A DNA stretch of 64,000 bases, taken from the NCBI GenBank assembly GCA_963843385.1, contig CAWJJY010000007.1, positions 1,488,001 through 1,552,000 of the forward strand, given 5' to 3'. Both the position numbers and the translations under genes were made by a program. Origin of the DNA: CAVOHU01 sp963843385. Its GTDB lineage: Bacteria; Acidobacteriota; Vicinamibacteria; Vicinamibacterales; JAKQTR01. Below are positions 44,033-52,925 of the stretch, one piece after another (position 1 is the first letter of the stretch; each line of letters opens with the position of its first letter). The notes under the pieces were generated by a model. The model had not been told where the DNA came from. It saw nothing but the letters and a program-made list of their open reading frames with translations, and searched no databases.

Positions 44033-45346
44033 TCAGGCGCGCAGCAGGTCCGATGCCCGCGACACCGACATGGCGCCGGGACCGGCGTGCGTGACGATGA
44101 ACATCGCGTGTGCGGCGTGTGCGGGGAACGCGGACAGGTAGGCCGACCGCCACCCGTCGCGGAACGTGTCGACGCGGGACTCGGGCACCATCGCCCACAC
44201 GCTCCCGCCGAATCCCGCCCCGAACGCAGAGGCTGCCACGGCGCCATGCTCGCGTGCCAACCGCTGCAACGCCGCTGTTTCGGCGACCTGGTTTCCGAGC
44301 AGCTGCTCGGCGCATCGCTGGGAGCGATCGACGCACGTGCCGAACCCCGCGAGATCGCCGGCGATCAACGCCGTCGCCGCCAACGGAACCAGCTCGAGGC
44401 TCTCCTGCCGGAACTGATCGAATCGATCGAGCAGTTCCGTCGAGGAGAATGTCGAGTCGGTGGTCCTGGCGAGAGCGCCGCGAATCCGATCGACGGCGTC
44501 TGGAGACGACCTCGCGGCTGCCTCCAGCGTCGGATCGTTCCGGCCCGAGTCGGCTCGCCAGTGCTCGAGAATCGCCTGAACCGCCAGGGAGAGCCGATTG
44601 TACTTGTCGCGCACATTGCCGGTCTTCTCGGCGACAACCCCGCTGGCGGCCACGACCAGCGTGTGGCCGGATGGAAACGGCACGGTGCGCTCGAGGCGCA
44701 CCGGTCCGAACGCGTACTGCGCCAGTTCATCCGCCCGGCAGCAGAGGATCGCGGTGTGGTCCTCGCTGCCGCCAAAGGTCCCGACGCCGCGATCGCCCGT
44801 CAGGCGGCCAAAGCTGCGGCCGTTCTCGATGGTGGCCAGGTAGGCGGCAAGGTCTTCCGGGCCCCGAATCTCGGAGCGGTAGCCCGGTTGGACCGCGAGA
44901 CGATTCACCTCGGCGAGCGCCAGGAACACCGCGATCATGAATGCGCTCGAGCTCGACATGCCGGCCGAAGGCGGCAGGTCACTCACGAACGCGACGTCCG
45001 CTCCCAGCCGCGCCGACGCGAAGTTGCGCGCCACGCGGCGCACCACCGTCATCGGGTAGTTGGTCCACTGACCGATCGATGGCTCGAGCCACTGGTCCCA
45101 TGCGCACGTCATTTCGTCGGCGCGATCCACGTTGATGATGCGAATGACCCCGTCGGCTCTCGGCGCGACGGCCACGGTGAATCCCTGCTCGACGGCGCAG
45201 AGCAGGCTTCGGCCTCCCGCGTAGTCGGTGTGCTTGCCGAGCACCTCGATGCGGCCGGGGACGAAGAAGCCGGACGCCTCGCGCGAGGCGTCGGGGCCGA
45301 GCGCGCCGGCCGCGCGATCAAAGGCGGCTGTCTGCCTCGAGTTCAC
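44033..45346 (-). CDS. Galactokinase-like GHMP sugar kinase
   Basis: A 437-residue kinase with a GTG start. The galactokinase signature FVPGRIEVLGKHTDYAGGRS (in part) is close to the classic substrate-binding motif, and LPPSAGMSSSSAFM is the GHMP ATP-binding box; the third motif near GAGFGGSVWAMV is present. It phosphorylates a sugar at the anomeric carbon using ATP; galactose or a similar sugar is inferred. Its start overlaps the stop of the upstream nucleotidyltransferase (GTGA), so the kinase and the next enzyme of the path are coupled. Confidence 0.85.
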   Translation of the reverse strand: MNSRQTAAFDRAAGALGPDASREASGFFVPGRIEVLGKHTDYAGGRSLLCAVEQGFTVAVAPRADGVIRIINVDRADEMTCAWDQWLEPSIGQWTNYPMTVVRRVARNFASARLGADVAFVSDLPPSAGMSSSSAFMIAVFLALAEVNRLAVQPGYRSEIRGPEDLAAYLATIENGRSFGRLTGDRGVGTFGGSEDHTAILCCRADELAQYAFGPVRLERTVPFPSGHTLVVAASGVVAEKTGNVRDKYNRLSLAVQAILEHWRADSGRNDPTLEAAARSSPDAVDRIRGALARTTDSTFSSTELLDRFDQFRQESLELVPLAATALIAGDLAGFGTCVDRSQRCAEQLLGNQVAETAALQRLAREHGAVAASAFGAGFGGSVWAMVPESRVDTFRDGWRSAYLSAFPAHAAHAMFIVTHAGPGAMSVSRASDLLRA

Positions 45347-46167
45347 AGGCGGACCCGGGTCACATCGAGGAAGGCGGTGACCGTGGAGATATCGCCGCGG
45401 CTCGAGAGATCGAGCACGCCGGCGCTCATCCTGATCACACCAAACTGCACCCCCATCCTGTCGCGGGCGACACGTACAGCTTCGGGCAGTTCGAGTTCGC
45501 CTCGCGGCGAAAGTGTCACCGCTCGGCACGCCTCGAAGATGCGCCGGTCGAAGCGCCAGAGGTTCATGCTCACCTGGACCTCGCGGCCGAACGATGCCAA
45601 GGTGGCCGCGTCGGGCTTCTCGATGATCTCAGTCAAGTTGTCATCGCTCCCGATTCTGACGACGGCGAACTGGAGGACCCGCTCGGCCGGAATGTTGCCC
45701 TTCCGGGTCAGCGCGTCGCGGTCGAACGCGATCAGGCCGGGCCCGTCCAGGCCGGCCAACGCACGGTAGGACTCGACCGGGTAGAGGTTGTCCGAGTTGA
45801 GCACGAGGAAGTCGTCCTCACGGGCGAATCCGGCGGCGGCCAGCACGGCATCGGCCGTCCCCAACGGCTCTTCCTGGACAGCGAAGGCGACGCTGATCCT
45901 CGAGGGCACCGCCGTGCGGCCGTAATAGTCTCGAACCACGCCGTGTTCCGGTCCGATCACGAGACAGATCTCCGTCAGCCCCGCGTCGGCCAGCCCGCTC
46001 AGCACGTAGTCCAGGAACGGGCGCCCGATCGGAATCATGGCCTTCAGTCCCACATCTGCCACCTGCGCCTGGTCGGACGCCAGGGCCGCCGAGTCGTCTG
46101 GCCGCCGCATCCGCTTACCGAGCCCGCGAGCCAGAATGACCGCCTTGGTCAGGGGTCGAGCCGTCAT
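45343..46167 (-). CDS. Sugar nucleotidyltransferase
   Basis: A 274-residue enzyme of the nucleotidyltransferase fold. The N-terminal nucleotide loop reads AVILARGLGKRMRR (the usual LAAG.GTRM varies), with PIGRPFLDYVLSGLADAG, EEPLGTADAVLAA and LVLNSDNLYP, the Asp of which binds the metal. It attaches NMP to a sugar-1-phosphate to form an NDP-sugar. It precedes the galactokinase-like gene in a four-base overlap, giving a kinase/pyrophosphorylase pair for one sugar. Base and sugar specificity cannot be read. The start has AAAGGA upstream. Confidence 0.82.
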   Translation of the reverse strand: MTARPLTKAVILARGLGKRMRRPDDSAALASDQAQVADVGLKAMIPIGRPFLDYVLSGLADAGLTEICLVIGPEHGVVRDYYGRTAVPSRISVAFAVQEEPLGTADAVLAAAGFAREDDFLVLNSDNLYPVESYRALAGLDGPGLIAFDRDALTRKGNIPAERVLQFAVVRIGSDDNLTEIIEKPDAATLASFGREVQVSMNLWRFDRRIFEACRAVTLSPRGELELPEAVRVARDRMGVQFGVIRMSAGVLDLSSRGDISTVTAFLDVTRVRL

Positions 46168-46222
46168 GCCGGGGTGTCCTTTCGTGTCACGCCGTTTCAG
46201 AGCCTCTCGAGTCGAACCGAAA

Positions 46223-46708
46223 TCAAGGCAGAAATTCGCGCCCGGTCGACGGAGGCTGGAGGCGCTTTCCCATCAGGAATTCCGATTCTCCCGCCATGAT
46301 GAAATCCGGGAACTCGCCCATGACGGCAAAGCCGTGGCGCTCGTAGAAGGCCCGGGCCCGCAGGTTGAAGGACGAGACGCAGAGAAACAGGTATCGGGCT
46401 TCGCGGCAGTACATGGACTCGACCTGCGCGAGCATCGACGCGCCGACACCGGCCGAACGATGTTGGGGCGCGACGTCGATGCACGGGATGTAGGGCGACC
46501 CCGCGACGCCGGTGTCGCGAACGATCACGAACCCGACCCGCAGGTCATCGAGCCATGCGACCAGCAGGTGATCGCCTTCGCGCGTGCACGCGTTCAGGCA
46601 GGCAGCGTAGTCACGGCCAAGGGTGACCCACGGGTCTGAATTCGCCATCAACGCCGCCGCCCAGGGGTAGTCAGCGCTCAGGGCGGGTCTGATCTCCACG
46701 GTGCTCAT
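46223..46708 (-). CDS. GNAT family N-acetyltransferase
   Basis: A 161-residue protein with the GNAT fold: VEIRPALSADYPWAAAL, IPCIDVAPQHRSAGVGASMLAQVE (the acetyl-CoA loop, R..GVG) and LCVSSFNLRARAFYERHGFAVMGE. It moves an acetyl group to an amine; target unknown. The chosen Met at 46708 gives the normal family N-terminus. It is 55 bases upstream of the nucleotidyltransferase gene. Confidence 0.88.
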   Translation of the reverse strand: MSTVEIRPALSADYPWAAALMANSDPWVTLGRDYAACLNACTREGDHLLVAWLDDLRVGFVIVRDTGVAGSPYIPCIDVAPQHRSAGVGASMLAQVESMYCREARYLFLCVSSFNLRARAFYERHGFAVMGEFPDFIMAGESEFLMGKRLQPPSTGREFLP

Positions 46709-46831
46709 GACAGGACCGATTATAATCACGCACGGGAGCGACGCGACCCTGCGCGAAGTCCGGCCCGCGGACGGCGGCGGTTGCCGGTCGTTTCTCAGCC
46801 TGCGACCTGTCGTTGGCGGCGGTCTTCACGA

Positions 46832-47245
46832 ATGGCTACACTCGATTGGCACGCACTCCTGTTTCCGCCCGAGCGGCGATTGCTGCCGCACGCACGATGG
46901 TGGAACATCGCGGCGCGGACGGTCCATATTTCGGCGACGGGAATCCTCCTTGGGGGACATGTCTTCGACGTCTCGTCAGGAGCGTTGTGGCCAGTGTTGT
47001 GGGTCGCGATCGCCTCGGGCGCTGCACTGATTGCGATTGAGATGTACCCGAGCGCCCACTGGGCGCATCAGGTCTGCGGGCTGGCGGTTTTCGCGAAGCT
47101 GCTGCTGCTCTGCGCGGTTCCCTTCGCCTGGGCGTACCGCGTGCCCATCCTGCTGTCGGTGGTGGCGCTGGCGTCGGTGGGCGCGCACATGCCGCGAAAA
47201 TACCGGCACTACTCGGTGATCTACCGGAGGGTGATGACCGAGTGA
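46832..47245 (+). CDS. Small integral membrane protein of unknown function
   Basis: A 137-residue protein with a soluble N-terminus (MATLDWHALLFPPERRLLP) and about four hydrophobic helices; WWNIAARTVHISATGILLGGHVFDV and SAHWAHQVCGLAVFAKLLLL are rich in His and Trp. It ends MPRKYRHYSVIYRRVMTE. Histidines in helices (HISATGILLGGH, HWAH) could bind heme or metal, which is conjecture. It is convergent with KorB and followed by a large hairpin. Confidence 0.7.
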   Translation: MATLDWHALLFPPERRLLPHARWWNIAARTVHISATGILLGGHVFDVSSGALWPVLWVAIASGAALIAIEMYPSAHWAHQVCGLAVFAKLLLLCAVPFAWAYRVPILLSVVALASVGAHMPRKYRHYSVIYRRVMTE

Positions 47246-47279
47246 AGGGCGATGCTCGAGGCTCGAGCCTTGGGCTTGG

Positions 47280-47332
47280 GCCTTGGGCCTTGGGCGTGAG
47301 GCGCGTCAAGCCTCAAGCCCCAGGCCCCAAGC
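47280..47332. terminator. Large imperfect hairpin between convergent genes
   Basis: GCCTTGGGCCTTGGGCGTGAGG (47280-47301) pairs with CCTCAAGCCCCAGGCCCCAAGC (47311-47332) at 18 of 22 positions plus likely G-U pairs, with a nine-base loop. A TTGTTCTTA tract follows on the plus strand, as in a rho-independent terminator for the 46832-47245 gene. It also carries TTGGGC tandem repeats. Confidence 0.65.
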
Positions 47333-47338
47333 TTGTTC

Positions 47339-48232
47339 TTATCCCTTCACCTTGAACGCGTCGAGCACGTGCGCCCGCGTGCGCTGCGGATCGGCGAGCG
47401 CCTTCTGCCGCGCCCGCACAGATCCCTCGAAGGTGGGGCTCGGCGTCGGGGTCCGATAGAACACGCCCGTGTAGAGCTTCTCGCCGTAGGCCTGTGCCAG
47501 GTCCATGGCGGCCAGGCGATTGCTGGAGTCGTGGCCGATCGACTCGAGGGTCTGCATCAGCGACTTCTGGGCCTTCAGCTGCTGATCCTCCAATCCGTAG
47601 GTCACGCACGGCGACTGGACGTTGATGAAGGCGAACCCGGGGTGCCGAATGCCCTCCTCGATGACCTTGGAGAGCCCCGCCATGTCGGCGGGCGTGCCCT
47701 GCGCCACGAATTCGCATCCGTAACCGAGCACGTACATCAGCGGGTTCACCGGCGCCTCGAGCGAACCGTGCGAGGAGGTAACCGTCATCCGTCCTCGCGT
47801 GGAGGTCGGCGACAGCTGGCCCTTGGTCAGGCCGTAGATCTGGTTGTCCATCACGATGTAGGTGATGTCCACGTTCCGGCGGATCGCATGCGCGACGTGG
47901 CCTCCGCCAATCGAGAAGCCGTCGCCATCGCCACCGGCGCCGAGCACCAGCAGGTCGGGATTGGCCAGCTTGATCCCCTGCGCAATCGGGAGCGCGCGTC
48001 CGTGCACCGTGTTGAAGCCATACGCCGTGGTGTAGCCCGGAATGCGGCTCGAACACCCGATTCCCGAAATGAACGCGATCTCGTGCGGCGGACGCCCGAT
48101 GGCGGCAAGCGCCCGGTAGATGGCCTGCACGACGCCGAAATCGCCGCAGCCTGGGCACCAGATGGGCTTCAAGTCGCTCTTGTAGTCCTTCGCGACGTAT
48201 TGATCCATGGGCTGAATGGTCGCAGTGGTCAT
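47339..48232 (-). CDS. korB: 2-oxoacid:ferredoxin oxidoreductase beta subunit
   Basis: A 297-residue thiamine-diphosphate subunit. CPGCGD (Cys26 and Cys29) near the start, then SGIGCSSRIPGY, LVLGAGGDGDGFSIGGGH (TPP and Mg binding, GDGD) and YIVMDNQIYGLTKGQLSPTS are the KorB/PorB hallmarks. It oxidises 2-oxoglutarate, pyruvate or a branched 2-oxoacid with CoA and passes electrons to ferredoxin. It follows the alpha subunit by 38 bases. Which 2-oxoacid is used cannot be settled here; symbol kor is the family default. Confidence 0.9.
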   Translation of the reverse strand: MTTATIQPMDQYVAKDYKSDLKPIWCPGCGDFGVVQAIYRALAAIGRPPHEIAFISGIGCSSRIPGYTTAYGFNTVHGRALPIAQGIKLANPDLLVLGAGGDGDGFSIGGGHVAHAIRRNVDITYIVMDNQIYGLTKGQLSPTSTRGRMTVTSSHGSLEAPVNPLMYVLGYGCEFVAQGTPADMAGLSKVIEEGIRHPGFAFINVQSPCVTYGLEDQQLKAQKSLMQTLESIGHDSSNRLAAMDLAQAYGEKLYTGVFYRTPTPSPTFEGSVRARQKALADPQRTRAHVLDAFKVKG

Positions 48233-48270
48233 GTCGTCCGTGTCCTTTTTCCTTGACGGTTCGAAGCCCG

Positions 48271-50055
48271 TTATCCGAGCATCGGCTCGCGTTCCTTCTC
48301 GCGCTGGAGTCCCATCATCATCTGCCGGAGACGGTCTACCACCTCGGCCGGGGTGATCGGATTCGAGCCGCTCTTGGCGAGGGTCTCGAGCCCCCGCGGC
48401 ACGTCGACGAACATCCGAATCAACCGGTAGAGCTGGCTCTGATGGTTCTGCTCGACGACCAGCCCCCGCTGGATCGAAGCGAAGAACTCCGTATAGACCT
48501 CCTCGACGACCGGGTAGACCAGCTTCGGCACCAGCAACTTGACCTTGATCCCCTGCTGGAGCGCAATCTGCACCGCCTCGAGCGCAACGCCCGCGATGCT
48601 GCCCCAGCTGATCAGGCCCACCGGGGCATCGGGCGTTCCGGCGTGGATGAAGAGATCCCGCCTCATCTTGAGCGGCTGGAACTTCTTCAGGCGCTTCTCG
48701 TTCATCTTCGCGTGCATCTCCCCGTTGGCCGTCGGCGCGCCCGCCTCGTTGTGCTCGATCCCCGACGCCAGGTAGTTGCCGCCCTTCATGCCGGGCTGAC
48801 TGATCGGACTGATGCCCGACTCGGTGAGCCGGAACCGGACGTACTTCTCGAGTTCCTTGTCGGTCGGCTTTCGGCGCCCGACAATCGGGATGGCCGCCGG
48901 ATCGATCGGGTCCATCGTCTCCTTGCGCTGCCCGAGTTCCTGGTCCGACAGCATGATGACCGGCGTCTGATAGGCCTCCGCGAGGTTGAACGCCTCGATG
49001 GTCATCGCGAAGGTGTCCTCGGCGGTGATTGGTGCGAGCACCGGACGGACGACGTCGCCGTGGGCCGAGAATACCGCCTGGAAGAGATCGGACTGTTCGC
49101 CCTTGGTCGGGATCCCGGTCGACGGGCCGCCGCGCTGGACATTCACGCACACCAGCGGCAGCTCGGCGATGCTGGCCAGCCCGAGCATTTCGGTCTTGAG
49201 CGACATGCCGGGACCCGAGGTCGCCGTCATGGCCTTCTTGCCGGCGAACGAGGCCCCCACCACGGCGCCGATGCCGGCGATCTCGTCCTCGGCCTGCAAC
49301 ACCGTGCCCCCGTACTTCCAGATCTCGCGGGAGAGGAACTGCATGATCTCGGTCGATGGCGTGATCGGGTAGCCGCCGAAGAACTCGCACCCGGCGACGA
49401 TGGCCGCCGCGGCACACAAATCGTTGCCATCGACGATGAACTTCGCGCTGCGCGCCTCGGGTGCCGTCATGGTTCGCGACACCTTCAACGGGTGGCCCGC
49501 GGCGTACTCGAGGCCGGCCTGGAACGAGCGCTCGGCACTTTCGATCACTTCGGGCTTCTTCTTGGCGAGACGCTTCCGGATGCCGGCCACCATCTGATCA
49601 CTGCCGATCCCGAGCCAGCCCGCCATCAGGCCGAGCACGACCGTGTTCTTCGCGCGCTCGGTGCCGCCGACCGTCTTGGCGAGATGCTCGATCGGCACCG
49701 ACAGCACTTCGGCCGGCGTCACGCCGACCAGGGGAATCTTGTCCGGATCGATGTTGGTCACCGAGTCGTAGATGACCGTCGTGTGCCCGCCGACCGGCAG
49801 CTCGCCGCCGAACTTGAGGAAGTCCTCCCAGTTCAGGGCGACGGCGATGTCCAGCGCGCTCCCCGAACTGAGCACCTTGCGAGTGGACACGCGCAATCGG
49901 AAGCTGGACTCGCCGCCGCGAATCTGGGGGCCGAAGCTCTTCGTGAGAATGCCGTGGTACCCTTCGAGCGCGGCTGCGGTCAGCAGGGACTCGCCTGCCG
50001 ACACGATGCCGTCCCCGCCGGAACCGGCCATGCCGATGATCAGGTCACTGTTCAT
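48271..50055 (-). CDS. korA: 2-oxoacid:ferredoxin oxidoreductase alpha subunit (gamma-alpha fusion)
   Basis: A 594-residue fused subunit. The N-terminal ~185 residues are the gamma domain (LIIGMAGSGGDGIVSAGE, GILTKSFGPQIRGGESS). The alpha part begins near 210 and contains FFGGYPITPSTEIMQFL, ATSGPGMSLKTEMLGLA and VQRGGPSTGIPTK. Heme-free, it works with KorB in TPP-dependent oxidation of a 2-oxoacid. No ferredoxin domain is fused, so external ferredoxin is used. The start has AAAGG upstream and is the first gene of the two. Confidence 0.92.
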   Translation of the reverse strand: MNSDLIIGMAGSGGDGIVSAGESLLTAAALEGYHGILTKSFGPQIRGGESSFRLRVSTRKVLSSGSALDIAVALNWEDFLKFGGELPVGGHTTVIYDSVTNIDPDKIPLVGVTPAEVLSVPIEHLAKTVGGTERAKNTVVLGLMAGWLGIGSDQMVAGIRKRLAKKKPEVIESAERSFQAGLEYAAGHPLKVSRTMTAPEARSAKFIVDGNDLCAAAAIVAGCEFFGGYPITPSTEIMQFLSREIWKYGGTVLQAEDEIAGIGAVVGASFAGKKAMTATSGPGMSLKTEMLGLASIAELPLVCVNVQRGGPSTGIPTKGEQSDLFQAVFSAHGDVVRPVLAPITAEDTFAMTIEAFNLAEAYQTPVIMLSDQELGQRKETMDPIDPAAIPIVGRRKPTDKELEKYVRFRLTESGISPISQPGMKGGNYLASGIEHNEAGAPTANGEMHAKMNEKRLKKFQPLKMRRDLFIHAGTPDAPVGLISWGSIAGVALEAVQIALQQGIKVKLLVPKLVYPVVEEVYTEFFASIQRGLVVEQNHQSQLYRLIRMFVDVPRGLETLAKSGSNPITPAEVVDRLRQMMMGLQREKEREPMLG

Positions 50056-50229
50056 ACGTGCCTTTGAATGAATGAGGGACTCGCAACGCGCGACTGGCGG
50101 GAGGCCGACGTGGTCACTCTCCGCGTGCAGATATGGTTTATCAGCATAGCAGATTCCGGCGGCGCCGGCCGGATGCGACGTTGACCATCCACGGTTGTCG
50201 GAGAATGCCCGCGCCTCACCGGCGCCGGT

Positions 50230-51141
50230 TCACGGCGCTTCGTGCGGCTCCCACAACCACGCCGCCCCGCGAACGCCGCTGGCATCGCCGTGCCGCGGGG
50301 CGATCAGCCGGGTGTCGACGTGATCGGAAAAGACCCATGCGCCCCACCGCGCCGGCACGTTCTCGTACAGACGCATCACGTTGGACAGACCGCCTCCGAG
50401 CACGATGGCGTCGGGATCGAGGAGGTTGATCACGCCGGCCAGCGCGCGCGCCAGCCGCTGCTCGTATCGCTCCATGGTCGCGGCCGAACGGGGCTCGAAG
50501 ACATCGGCCATCGCGACGATCTCGTGGGTGGAGGCGTGCTCACCGGTCGCGCGCTCGTGATCGCGAAGCAGAGCAGGACCCGAGACGAATGTCTCGATGC
50601 ACCCGCGCTGTCCGCAATAGCACGACGGGCCGGGCAGCTCGTCCGGCCCTGGCCACGGCAGCGGGTTGTGGCCCCACTCACCGCCAATCGCATTCGGGCC
50701 CGTCCAGACCTTCCCGCGAATCACCACGCCGCCGCCGACGCCCGTTCCGAGAATGACGCCGAAGACGACCTCGGCATCGGCGGCCGCGCCATCGCGAGCC
50801 TCCGACAGCGCGAAGCAGTTGGCGTCGTTGGCAAGGCGAAGGGGGCGCTTGAGCCTGCGCTCCAGGTCCTCCTTGAGCGGCCGCCCGTTGAGCCAGACGG
50901 AGTTGGCGTTCTTGACGAGCCCCGTCACGGGCGAGATCGCGCCAGGCATGCCCACCCCGACGCAGGCCCGCCCGCCCGCCTCGTGCTCGAGTTGGCCCAC
51001 CAGCGCTGCCATCGCGGACAGCGTCCCGTCGTAGTCGTCTCGAGGCGTGGGGATGCGGCGGCGCGCCTGCACCCGCCCGTCGCCGTCCATCGCGACTGCC
51101 TCGATCTTGGTGCCTCCGAGGTCGATGCCGATGCGCAACAT
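50230..51141 (-). CDS. ROK family sugar kinase (fructokinase-like)
   Basis: A 303-residue ROK kinase. The ATP-binding start RIGIDLGGTKIEAVAMD, the catalytic-site LANDANCFALSEAR and the zinc/ROK signature WGHNPLPW followed by CYCGQRGCIETFVSG are clear. The GHNPLPW and CYCGQRGCIE arrangement resembles bacterial fructokinase Mak and ManNAc/GlcNAc kinases. Substrate hexose not fixed. The start at 51141 (second Met) gives the family N-terminus. It stands alone on the minus strand. Confidence 0.88.
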   Translation of the reverse strand: MLRIGIDLGGTKIEAVAMDGDGRVQARRRIPTPRDDYDGTLSAMAALVGQLEHEAGGRACVGVGMPGAISPVTGLVKNANSVWLNGRPLKEDLERRLKRPLRLANDANCFALSEARDGAAADAEVVFGVILGTGVGGGVVIRGKVWTGPNAIGGEWGHNPLPWPGPDELPGPSCYCGQRGCIETFVSGPALLRDHERATGEHASTHEIVAMADVFEPRSAATMERYEQRLARALAGVINLLDPDAIVLGGGLSNVMRLYENVPARWGAWVFSDHVDTRLIAPRHGDASGVRGAAWLWEPHEAP

Positions 51142-51237
51142 GGTGTGCCCCGACACTGTCCACCGTGGGTTCAGCCCGTGACGGGAGGATCCCGGTCCCG
51201 GCCCGCAATCGAGAGCGCCGACACGCGCCCCGGACGC

Positions 51238-51295
51238 CCTCCCGGAGGGGCCGGCGGCCCGGCCGGCCTCCCGGAGGGGACAGCGGCCCGGTCGG
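51238..51295. repeat. 29-bp tandem duplication upstream of the zinc-ribbon gene
   Basis: Copies 51238-51266 (CCTCCCGGAGGGGCCGGCGG...) and 51267-51295 (CCTCCCGGAGGGGACAGCGG...) are near-identical, spaced by 29 bases. Each contains CCTCC-C-GGAGG, a short dyad. They lie in the gap between the ROK kinase and the next gene; role unknown. Confidence 0.65.
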
Positions 51296-51332
51296 CGCGG
51301 GGGTCGCCGGCCGCATGCGCTATCATAGCGGG

Positions 51333-51692
51333 ATGGCGCTCAACGAGAGGGACTTCTACAACGAGAAACCCGAGACCAAACCGGCGGCCTACACGTGCCC
51401 GCACTGCAAGCGGCGCAACGAGTACCAGGTCCGCTGGATTCGCCGTCTCAAGAAAGACCGGCTGCCCGCCGGCGCCGACGACCGCGACCGCGAGATGTTT
51501 CCCAAGCTGCGGAGCTACATGATCCGGACCGACGACGTGATCGTGTGCAGCACGTGCCGGCGCCGGTTCGAGGTTCCCTCGCAGCAGTCGCTGGTGTTCA
51601 TCCCCGACGGCGGCCTGCCTTCGGCGAGCCCCGTCCAGAACGTCGAGCTCTCCGAAGACGAGGAGCCGGGCGACAACATCGGGAACCGATAG
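51333..51692 (+). CDS. Zinc-ribbon protein of unknown function
   Basis: A 119-residue protein. Two CXXC pairs (Cys22/Cys25 in YTCPHCK and Cys72/Cys75 in IVCSTCRRRFE) should bind one zinc. Between them is a basic stretch (RRLKKDRLPAG). An acidic, variable tail (ELSEDEEPGDN) ends the protein. Such folds often bind nucleic acid or protein. No match recognised. No strong ribosome site precedes it; tandem repeats lie just upstream. Confidence 0.7.
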   Translation: MALNERDFYNEKPETKPAAYTCPHCKRRNEYQVRWIRRLKKDRLPAGADDRDREMFPKLRSYMIRTDDVIVCSTCRRRFEVPSQQSLVFIPDGGLPSASPVQNVELSEDEEPGDNIGNR

Positions 51693-51796
51693 CGCACACG
51701 GAGGTCAGGCTCCAGCCGTACGGCTATCGGCTGCGTACCCGGGGCCCAGGGTCCCTCGGGCTCCATGAGTCACGGCTCAAGCGACCGGCTCCGTCT

Positions 51797-52558
51797 TCAC
51801 GATCGGAGCAGCCGCTCCATCTCGGCTCTTGCCTGATTCATCAAGGCGACGCGATCATCGAAGGTCAGGCCCGTTGTCGCGATCGGTGCGCCGATTCGGA
51901 TGCGCACCCGTGCGGGACTGACGACCGCCGCTCCCTTGGGCATCGCCAGTCCGGTACCAATCAGCGCCACGGGTATCACCGGCACCTGTGCCTTGATCGC
52001 CATCACGAACGCACCCTTCTTGAACGGCAGCAGCGCATCGGATCGGCTGCGAGTTCCCTCGGGCGCCAGCAGAATCGAATCCCCGGCCGCCAGCCGGCCC
52101 GCCGCAACATCTACGGCATCGAAGGCATGCTCCTGGTGATGCCGATCGACGGGGACGAATCCCCCCGTCCGCAGAACTCTGCCCAGGATCGGCAGCCGCC
52201 CCATCTCCGCTTTGTAGAGGACCTTGAGGCGCGGGCAGCGCGGATAGAGGAACCCGAACACAAGGACATCGACATTGCTGCGATGATTAATAAGGTACAC
52301 CGCCGGACGATCGCCCTGCACGTGCTCGAGTCCCTCTACCTCGCAACGCACGCCCACGATCGCACGGGCGATCCGCTCAGCCAGGATGCCCAGGACCATG
52401 AGGTGCCGGACACGGCCCGTCGCTGAGGCGGCCAGCAGGGCCACGGGCCCAACCAGCAACACATAGAGACAAAGGAAGATATACGCGAGAATCGACCTGG
52501 CCCACCTACTGGCGCTCGCAAAGAGAGACGAAGGGCTGTCGAGGCGAGGTGGCGTCAT
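51797..52558 (-). CDS. plsC: 1-acyl-sn-glycerol-3-phosphate acyltransferase
   Basis: A 253-residue membrane-associated enzyme that acylates lysophosphatidic acid to phosphatidic acid. A membrane helix sits at about 22-48 (SILAYIFLCLYVLLVGPVAL, in part). Catalytic motif NHRSNVD (His92/Asp97), a glycerol-phosphate binding FVPVDRHH and EGTRSRS are all present. Typical length for PlsC. Paralogous in fold to the N-terminal domain of the fusion at 40203. The gene stands alone; the divergent flavoprotein gene starts at 52926. Confidence 0.92.
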   Translation of the reverse strand: MTPPRLDSPSSLFASASRWARSILAYIFLCLYVLLVGPVALLAASATGRVRHLMVLGILAERIARAIVGVRCEVEGLEHVQGDRPAVYLINHRSNVDVLVFGFLYPRCPRLKVLYKAEMGRLPILGRVLRTGGFVPVDRHHQEHAFDAVDVAAGRLAAGDSILLAPEGTRSRSDALLPFKKGAFVMAIKAQVPVIPVALIGTGLAMPKGAAVVSPARVRIRIGAPIATTGLTFDDRVALMNQARAEMERLLRS

Positions 52559-52925
52559 GGGCGCATGGATCTTACCCCGGACGCGGAGCGAGGCGCCCGC
52601 CCGTTGATGGCTGGACGGAAGGGCGCTCCGGCAGAGCGGCGGCGGCCCATGCGCCACGCGCCCATACTTGCCCTGACGGTATTCCGTCAGGACTGGCCTT
52701 CGCCAAACCGCCCGCACTCGACGTGGCGCGCGCGGGAGATGACGCGCCCGTGACGGCAACGCGACGCCGATGATCGCAACTCGAAAGGGTCGGCATTGCC
52801 AGTCGCGGCCTTGCATGAGTATTCTGGTATCAGGTTTGCACTTATAGGTCGGGATCCAGCCGAATCGCCAGATTGTCGGCAGCGGCGGGCGGTTACCCCT
52901 GACTGTCCAACCGGAGAGGCATGTT
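52559..52925. other. Divergent intergenic region
   Basis: 367 bases between the PlsC gene (minus) and the flavoprotein operon (plus), so both promoters should be here. No protein-like frame was found. Confidence 0.45.
52796..52825 (+). promoter_or_regulatory. Candidate sigma-70-like promoter for the flavoprotein operon
   Basis: TTGCCA (52796-52801) and TATTCT (52820-52825) with an 18-base spacer; five of six and four of six consensus positions match. It stands out in GC-rich surroundings and lies 100 bases before the operon start. Confidence 0.3.

Noticed and set aside
48253..50067. Long open frame on the plus strand across korA
   Set aside because: Antisense shadow of a clearly recognised 2-oxoacid oxidoreductase subunit.
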